Positions 31,740 through 36,121 of a stretch of 36,121 nt of DNA are shown piece by piece. Source of the stretch: Eubacteriales Family XIII. Incertae Sedis bacterium (GTDB taxonomy: Bacteria > Bacillota > Clostridia > Peptostreptococcales > Anaerovoracaceae); NCBI GenBank assembly GCA_031276135.1, contig JAISNR010000098.1, forward strand, positions 1 to 36,121. Reading direction: 5' to 3'. A model generated the notes under the pieces. It had not been told where the DNA came from and did not search any database. It saw only the letters and a list, made by a program, of their open reading frames with translations. Positions within the stretch are counted from its first letter, which is position 1. Every line of letters begins with the position of its first letter. A program made the translations under genes and the position numbers.

Positions 31740-33047
31740 TTACGCGTCTATCTTTTTGTAGTATTCGAAAAAATCCCTTTCCAACTGCTCTCTGAACTGC
31801 GGCGCTGCGATGTTCACGAGTTGCTTGCCCCTTTCGCGCACGGGCAAACCGAAGAGGTTTGCGGCGCCGTATTCCGTCACGACGAAGTGTACATCCTGGC
31901 GCGTGGTCGTCACGGGGGTTCCCGGCGCCAAGCAGGCGACGATTCTGGAAACGGCACCGTTCTTTGCCGTCGAGGGGAGTGCGATGATCGGCTTTCCTCC
32001 CTTCGACTGCTCCGCGCCCCGCAGAAAATCAAGTTGTCCGCCGACGCCGCTGAAGGTCTTGGGCCCGATGGAATCCGCCACCACCTGCCCCATCAGGTCC
32101 ACTTCCAGGGCCGAGTTGATGGCGACCATGTGATCGTTCTGCGCGATGACGGCGACATCGTTGGTGTATTCCACCGGCTTCATGCAGATCATATCGTTTT
32201 TGTCGATGTATCTGTACAATTGCTTCGAGCCCTGCACAAAGGTCGCGATGATCTTGTGCCTGTTGATGGATTTTCTTGCGCCGTTTACCACGCCGCTTTC
32301 GATGAGAGGAATGAGATTGTCCGAAAAGACCTCCGTGTGTATCCCCAGATCTTTCTTGCCTGACAGGAGCTTCAATATGGCGTTCGGAATCTTGCCCTGC
32401 CCCATCTGCAAGCAATCCCCGTCCTCGATCAGATTTGCGATATGGACGCCGATGCGTTCCGCAAGGGGATCGTCCCCGTCGATCGGCGCGATCTCGTAGG
32501 GGTCTTCGTCGTATTCCACAAAGCAATCGATTTCCGAAACGTGGAGCGAGGTGTCGCCGCAGACCCAAGGCAAACGGCTGTTCACCTGCGCTATGCTCAA
32601 TCCCGCATTTTCCACGGCGACCCTGGTCTGATCGCAGGAAAGGCTCATGTTCACATAGCCGGCCCCGTTCGGAGGCGTGCATTGTATCAGCGCGACATCG
32701 CAGCGTATCCTGCCTTCGCGTATGGCTCTGGGCTGCGCGTAGAAGTGAATGGGAATGAATTCCCCTCTGCCCGATTGGATGGCCTTTCTGTTGTTCTTGC
32801 CCAGAAAAAACGACATGTTGATAAAGCGGCCGACGAATTCCTCCTGTGCGTAGGGGGCGTTTCCGACGTTCAGACCTTGCCATATCTCCACGCCTTCGAG
32901 CTCCGCCGCGCGCTCCGTCAATTTGTTGATCAGGTATTTGGGTTCGCCCGCAGCGTGCGAGGGTACGATCGCATCGTGCGATTTGATCCTCGACACGGCT
33001 TCTTCTGCGCTTACGACTCTTTCTTTGTATATCCGTTTCCAGTCCAT
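31740..33047 (-). CDS. Acyl-CoA:carboxylate CoA-transferase (4-hydroxybutyrate CoA-transferase/acetyl-CoA hydrolase family)
   Basis: A 435-residue class I CoA-transferase of the Cat1/AbfT family. The catalytic glutamate is in LGIHTEVFSDN (about residue 238). The oxyanion and CoA-binding loop is GVGGQLDFLRGA, and the C-terminal region VTEYGAANLFGLPVRERG is typical. It moves CoA from acetyl- or another acyl-CoA onto a carboxylate in the cytosol. The ATG at 33047 follows AAGGGGAAACG. It heads the operon behind a sigma-54 promoter and is followed by a TRAP uptake system, so it probably activates the imported acid, possibly for the dehydratase encoded on the opposite strand. Confidence 0.92.
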   Translation of the reverse strand: MDWKRIYKERVVSAEEAVSRIKSHDAIVPSHAAGEPKYLINKLTERAAELEGVEIWQGLNVGNAPYAQEEFVGRFINMSFFLGKNNRKAIQSGRGEFIPIHFYAQPRAIREGRIRCDVALIQCTPPNGAGYVNMSLSCDQTRVAVENAGLSIAQVNSRLPWVCGDTSLHVSEIDCFVEYDEDPYEIAPIDGDDPLAERIGVHIANLIEDGDCLQMGQGKIPNAILKLLSGKKDLGIHTEVFSDNLIPLIESGVVNGARKSINRHKIIATFVQGSKQLYRYIDKNDMICMKPVEYTNDVAVIAQNDHMVAINSALEVDLMGQVVADSIGPKTFSGVGGQLDFLRGAEQSKGGKPIIALPSTAKNGAVSRIVACLAPGTPVTTTRQDVHFVVTEYGAANLFGLPVRERGKQLVNIAAPQFREQLERDFFEYYKKIDA

Positions 33048-33182
33048 AACGTTTCCCCTTTACAGTTTCCCTGTTGCGTTCCGCCGCCTCGCACAGCGCT
33101 TGGATTCTCGTTTCGCATTGACCTCAAAAAAGCGGCCGGATCCGTCTGGCCCCGTCGAAGATAGATGCTTTGCATTTTAAAG

Positions 33183-33198
33183 AGCAATTCTTGTGCCG
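33183..33198 (-). promoter_or_regulatory. Sigma-54 (-24/-12) promoter of the CoA-transferase/TRAP operon
   Basis: On the minus strand CGGCACAAGAATTGCT matches TGGCAC-N5-TTGCW at all but the first base. GG (33197-33196) and GC (33185-33184) are 12 bases apart. The start is expected near 33172, leaving a leader of about 125 bases. It sits directly behind the gene for a sigma-54 activator. Confidence 0.8.
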
Positions 33199-33244
33199 GC
33201 GGCAAAAATGGCCGATGTGCGGTACTGCGGGGCACGGATTGCAG

Positions 33245-33262
33245 CGCATGCGCAAGGCATGC
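33245..33262. promoter_or_regulatory. Candidate activator binding site upstream of the sigma-54 promoter
   Basis: GCATGC repeats at 33246-33251 and 33257-33262 form an inverted repeat about 50-65 bases upstream of the -24 element. The part read on the minus strand as TTGCGCATGCG recurs as TTGCGCATCCG at 23285-23295, about 114 bases upstream of the other sigma-54 promoter. Position and sharing fit an enhancer site, but the match is short. Confidence 0.35.
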
Positions 33263-33278
33263 GGCGTCTGCGCAACGC

Positions 33279-33316
33279 AAAAACGAACGTCGGGCGATGC
33301 TCAAGAGCATCGCCCG
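33279..33316 (-). terminator. Intrinsic terminator of the sigma-54 activator gene
   Basis: On the minus strand CGGGCGATGCTC pairs perfectly with GAGCATCGCCCG (33305-33316 with 33291-33302) around two bases. TTTTT follows seven bases later (complement of 33279-33283). It lies 20 bases behind the regulator stop and separates it from the sigma-54 promoter. Confidence 0.82.
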
Positions 33317-33336
33317 GCGCAGTGCACATCGCACAA

Positions 33337-35262
33337 TCAGTCCGTTTGATTTCTTGCCAACTTGTACTTATGGAGCTTCCGCACGATGGTCGATTGGTTG
33401 ACCCGCAGCTTTTCGGCGATCTCCCGCGTACTGCGGTATGTGTTCGCGGTGCGTTCCAGAATGCTTTTTTCAAGGGACTCCAAGGCTTCCTGCAAGCTCA
33501 TCTCGCTGTTTTCCGCGATGATGTTGATCATTTTTCTGTTGGCGTCCTCATGCATGCTCCAAGGGAGATCATCCGGCTGCAGGTAATCGTTGTTGCTCAT
33601 GATGACCATGCGCTCGACGACGTTCTTCAATTCTCGGACATTGCCGTGCCAAGGGTGTTTTTCCATCTCGCACAGGACATCGTATGTGAGTGTCTTGCTC
33701 TGGTTGTATTTGTTGTTGAACATCGCAAGAAACAGCATACTGAGCGGCGCGATGTCCTCTCTCCTGTTTCTGAGCGGCGGGATATGGATCTGCACGACAT
33801 TCAGGCGGTAGAACAGATCCTCCCGGAATGTCCCTTCTACAACCATTTGTTCCAAATTTCGGTTGGTTGCAGCCAAGATGCGCACATCCACAAAACTGCC
33901 CTTGGTGCTGCCGACCCTGCGCAATTCCTTCGTTTCGAGCACCCGCAGAAGCTTTACCTGGAATTCCAACGACGTTTCGCCGATCTCGTCGAGAAAGGCC
34001 ACGCCGCCGGCGGCGGCTTCGAGCAGGCCGGCCTTGCCCGTCTGCACGGCGCCCGTGAATGCGCCCTTCTCATAGCCGAACAATTCGGATTCCAGCAGAT
34101 TCGACGGGATGGCGCCGCAGTCTATGGCGACAAAGGGCTTGTCCCTTCTGATGCTGTTTACGTGAATGTACTTCGCCACTTCCTCTTTCCCGACGCCGGA
34201 TTCGCCGAGTATCAGGACGGTGGTTTGAAAATTGGCCACGCGCTCCGCGAGCGAAAGCACGTCCTGCATCTTCTTGCTGGCGGCCAACAAACCGCCTTCG
34301 CCCCGACGGATTCTTGCGGTGAATTCCTCGTGGTTCTTCATATAGAACTCTTCCATTTTCAGGGATTTGAGCAGCTCTTCGCGAAGGCCGTAGATTTCGG
34401 ATATGTCCCGCGCATTGATCACGATCATCTTTATGTTGCCGCGCTTGTCGAAGATCGGCCTGCCGGTGACGATGATGTTCTTCCCCGATTTTGTGACCTG
34501 TTTTTTCGAAACCGTGCATCGCCGCTCGATGACCACGAAGGCCACGGAGTTCGGCATCCAGACGGGATTGATCAGGTCCCGCATGTTCTTGCCTTGCAGA
34601 TCCTCTTTTTTGATTTCCGCGATTCGTTCGTAGGAACTGTTGACGAAGATCACCTCGCCGCTCCCGTCCGTCACGAGGATGCCGTCGTGAGAGCCCTCCA
34701 GAATTTCCTTCGTTTCTTCCAGCATGAGCTTTTGCCTGTTCAGGGCGTCCTTCAGCAGGAGGCTCTCGCTCACGTTCATCAAAAAAAAGACCCGAACGAT
34801 GCCGTTCGATTTGTTTTTGCCGGTTTTCAAGGGGAACACGACCACATGAAGGGTTTGTCCGCGCGCTTTTACAAGCCGGATGACACCCTCTTCCATGTCA
34901 GAGGAGAATTCGGGGATGATTTCCTCCGGTTTTTTGTTCACCGCATTCGCAAAGGAAATGCCGAAGAATTTTTCGACCGCCCTGTTCATGAGCTTGATGA
35001 GGCCGGAGTCATCCACCGCAATGATGCCGTTGGGACTGTTTTTGATAATGTTTTCGTACAGATCCTCCATCTCGCGATTTTTCATCCGAATCCCTTCACT
35101 TTTCTCGGCCATTGCGTCAGCAAGAAGCCGGTTTCGACAATATGGGGCTGTACAGCCCGGTTTCAACACCTCTTCAATGCCACCCGGAAGGAAAGTCCCG
35201 GGGTTGAAGAGGACGATCGCATCTTCAAAATTCGTCAAGACAGATTCTGCCGCCGGCGGCAT
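33337..35262 (-). CDS. Sigma-54-dependent transcriptional activator, PAS-PAS-AAA+-Fis
   Basis: About 641 residues from ATG 35262 behind GGGAAGAAAGC; an in-frame ATG at 35289 lacks a good site. Two PAS domains lie at about 66-165 and 184-290. The AAA+ domain at about 325-555 has Walker A GESGVGKE, the sigma-54 contact loop GAFTGA (400-405), Walker B GGVAFLDE and the R-finger region FREDLFYRLNV. The C-terminal TyrR/Fis-like helix-turn-helix is near 606-634 (TREIAEKLRVNQSTIVRKL). The first 60 residues have no recognised domain but contain two Cys. It should sense a ligand through PAS or the N-terminus and open RpoN promoters; two such promoters lie in this window. Confidence 0.95.
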   Translation of the reverse strand: MPPAAESVLTNFEDAIVLFNPGTFLPGGIEEVLKPGCTAPYCRNRLLADAMAEKSEGIRMKNREMEDLYENIIKNSPNGIIAVDDSGLIKLMNRAVEKFFGISFANAVNKKPEEIIPEFSSDMEEGVIRLVKARGQTLHVVVFPLKTGKNKSNGIVRVFFLMNVSESLLLKDALNRQKLMLEETKEILEGSHDGILVTDGSGEVIFVNSSYERIAEIKKEDLQGKNMRDLINPVWMPNSVAFVVIERRCTVSKKQVTKSGKNIIVTGRPIFDKRGNIKMIVINARDISEIYGLREELLKSLKMEEFYMKNHEEFTARIRRGEGGLLAASKKMQDVLSLAERVANFQTTVLILGESGVGKEEVAKYIHVNSIRRDKPFVAIDCGAIPSNLLESELFGYEKGAFTGAVQTGKAGLLEAAAGGVAFLDEIGETSLEFQVKLLRVLETKELRRVGSTKGSFVDVRILAATNRNLEQMVVEGTFREDLFYRLNVVQIHIPPLRNRREDIAPLSMLFLAMFNNKYNQSKTLTYDVLCEMEKHPWHGNVRELKNVVERMVIMSNNDYLQPDDLPWSMHEDANRKMINIIAENSEMSLQEALESLEKSILERTANTYRSTREIAEKLRVNQSTIVRKLHKYKLARNQTD

Positions 35263-35293
35263 GCTTTCTTCCCGCGAAACGGTTCGCATGGGG

Positions 35294-35755
35294 TCAGTCC
35301 AAAGCGGCGAGCAAGCGTTCGGCTTCGTCCATGTCCTCCTCCCCGAACACGATGAAACCGGCTTCCTGCAGGTATTCCGCAGTCAGGCCGCGCCCTTCCT
35401 TCTTCGCGCCGCCGAAGGTGCCGTCGTGGATGTATTTGCTGCCGCAGGAGGGGCTGCCCTGTTTCAGGATCGCGAAAGCGACGGCGTGCTCCCGCGCGAG
35501 CCTGCGGGCCTCCGCCGCGCCCGCCGCGTATGCGCGCGTCACGTCCTTCCCGTCTTTCGTCAGTACGCGTTCGCCGACGCGCTGCGCTTCGGGCCTCGGC
35601 GTCGGCAGGCCGCCGGACACCTCGGGGCAGATGGGCACCATTCGGCCTTCCTCCTTCCAGCGCAGGAAACGGGGGTCGGTCGCGGGAATGTCGGCGCCGT
35701 CGTATCGCACGGCGCGCCCGCCGTACAGGCATTGGCTGACGAGAATCTTTCTCAT
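35294..35755 (-). CDS. DUF523 family protein
   Basis: A 153-residue DUF523 (YbbK-like) protein of normal length. Conserved cysteine motifs are VSQCLYG (near 8), ICPEVSGGLPTPR (near 43) and GSPSCGSKYIHDG (near 100), which suggest a metal or iron-sulfur site. Function is unknown in the literature I can recall. ATG 35755 lies seven bases behind the moeA stop, so it is probably cotranscribed with it. Confidence 0.9.
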   Translation of the reverse strand: MRKILVSQCLYGGRAVRYDGADIPATDPRFLRWKEEGRMVPICPEVSGGLPTPRPEAQRVGERVLTKDGKDVTRAYAAGAAEARRLAREHAVAFAILKQGSPSCGSKYIHDGTFGGAKKEGRGLTAEYLQEAGFIVFGEEDMDEAERLLAALD

Positions 35756-35762
35756 GCCGCCG

Positions 35763-36121
35763 TCAAAACACGGACGCGCCCGGGAACAGCAAGGCCGAAA
35801 CGCGCTCCCCCGCCTTCAGCGGGCCGCTTCCCGCAGGCACGTCGACGAGGCAGTTGCAGCCGATCAGGGAGCGAAGCTGCCCGTTGGAATGGCCCTCCGG
35901 CAGATGCACGGCCGTGCCGTCAAAGCGCCCCCTGACAAAGCGCCGCGTGCCGCCCGCTTTGCCAAAATCGTCCGCCAATTCGGCGGAAACGCGCGCGAGC
36001 CGCAGGGTCCTGTCGCCCGTCATGGCCGCGAGCAGGGGCCGGGCCAAAAGCTCCAGACTCGCGGCGGACGCAAAGGGGTTGCCGGACAGCGACAGCAGCC
36101 GGACGCCCCGGCAGCGCGAAA
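35763..36121 (-). CDS. moeA: MoeA molybdopterin molybdenumtransferase, C-terminal part (cut by window edge)
   Basis: The visible 118 residues match the end of MoeA: the catalytic-domain motif LSGNPFASAASLELLARPLL, here SGNPFAS, followed by domain IV with EGHSNGQLRSLIGCNCLVDVPAGSGPLKAGERVSALLFPG, split over the last 60 residues. MoeA inserts molybdate (or tungstate) into molybdopterin. The N-terminal part lies beyond base 36121. The family usually reads GNPVSA; here it is GNPFAS, a modest variation. Confidence 0.88.
   Translation of the reverse strand, partial: SRCRGVRLLSLSGNPFASAASLELLARPLLAAMTGDRTLRLARVSAELADDFGKAGGTRRFVRGRFDGTAVHLPEGHSNGQLRSLIGCNCLVDVPAGSGPLKAGERVSALLFPGASVF

Noticed and set aside
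33193..35355. 720-codon open frame antisense to the sigma-54 activator
   Set aside because: The opposite strand encodes a clear AAA+ activator with all motifs. Long antisense frames are a by-product of GC-biased third positions; the antisense product shows no recognisable domain.

Overview
The window reads as chromosomal DNA of a GC-rich, strictly anaerobic, monoderm Firmicute of the Clostridia type. This is inferred from gene content: a Tad pilus locus without secretin or other outer-membrane parts, a desulfoferrodoxin, a radical 2-hydroxyacyl-CoA dehydratase with its activator, a TRAP transporter, and strong GGAGG ribosome binding sites. Both ends cut genes: a Ser/Thr kinase on the left and moeA on the right.

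Region 1 (1-14304, all minus strand) is one compact operon read leftwards. It runs tadZ, tadA, tadB, tadC, a Flp-like pilin, the tadV prepilin peptidase, a WG-repeat protein, a TadE-like pseudopilin, a large TadG-like surface protein, a pseudopilin-lipase fusion, then an FHA protein, a PP2C phosphatase, two small membrane proteins and a Ser/Thr kinase. Pilus assembly and a phospho-threonine circuit therefore appear to be made together.

Region 2 (14305-15121) separates the tad operon from a divergent 191-residue tyrosine recombinase that is only a catalytic domain, the FimB/FimE architecture. Two 28-bp sites, 27/28 identical and in inverted orientation, bracket 115 bp that carry a good promoter now pointing at the recombinase. 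Inversion would point it at the tad operon. This looks like an undescribed phase-variation switch for a Tad pilus and is the main find of the window.

Region 3 (15272-19609, plus strand) has a near-consensus sigma-70 promoter driving an enolase-superfamily acid-sugar dehydratase and a complete NitT/TauT-type ABC transporter, closed by a strong hairpin.

Region 4 (19625-23190) holds housekeeping genes: an M23 peptidase-like protein, desulfoferrodoxin and, divergently, rmuC.

Region 5 (23191-35262) looks like one sigma-54 regulon. A PAS-PAS-AAA+-Fis activator (33337-35262) is followed by a GG-N10-GC promoter in front of a CoA-transferase, a TRAP transporter (dctP, dctQ, dctM), a zinc alcohol dehydrogenase and an SDR, all minus strand. 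Converging on it, a 2-hydroxyacyl-CoA dehydratase operon (alpha, beta, activator) has its own consensus -24/-12 promoter. The likely role is uptake, CoA activation, dehydration and redox conversion of a hydroxy or sugar-derived acid; the substrate cannot be read from sequence.

Region 6 (35294-36121) holds a DUF523 protein and the 3' end of moeA. I saw no tRNA, rRNA, CRISPR array or insertion sequence.
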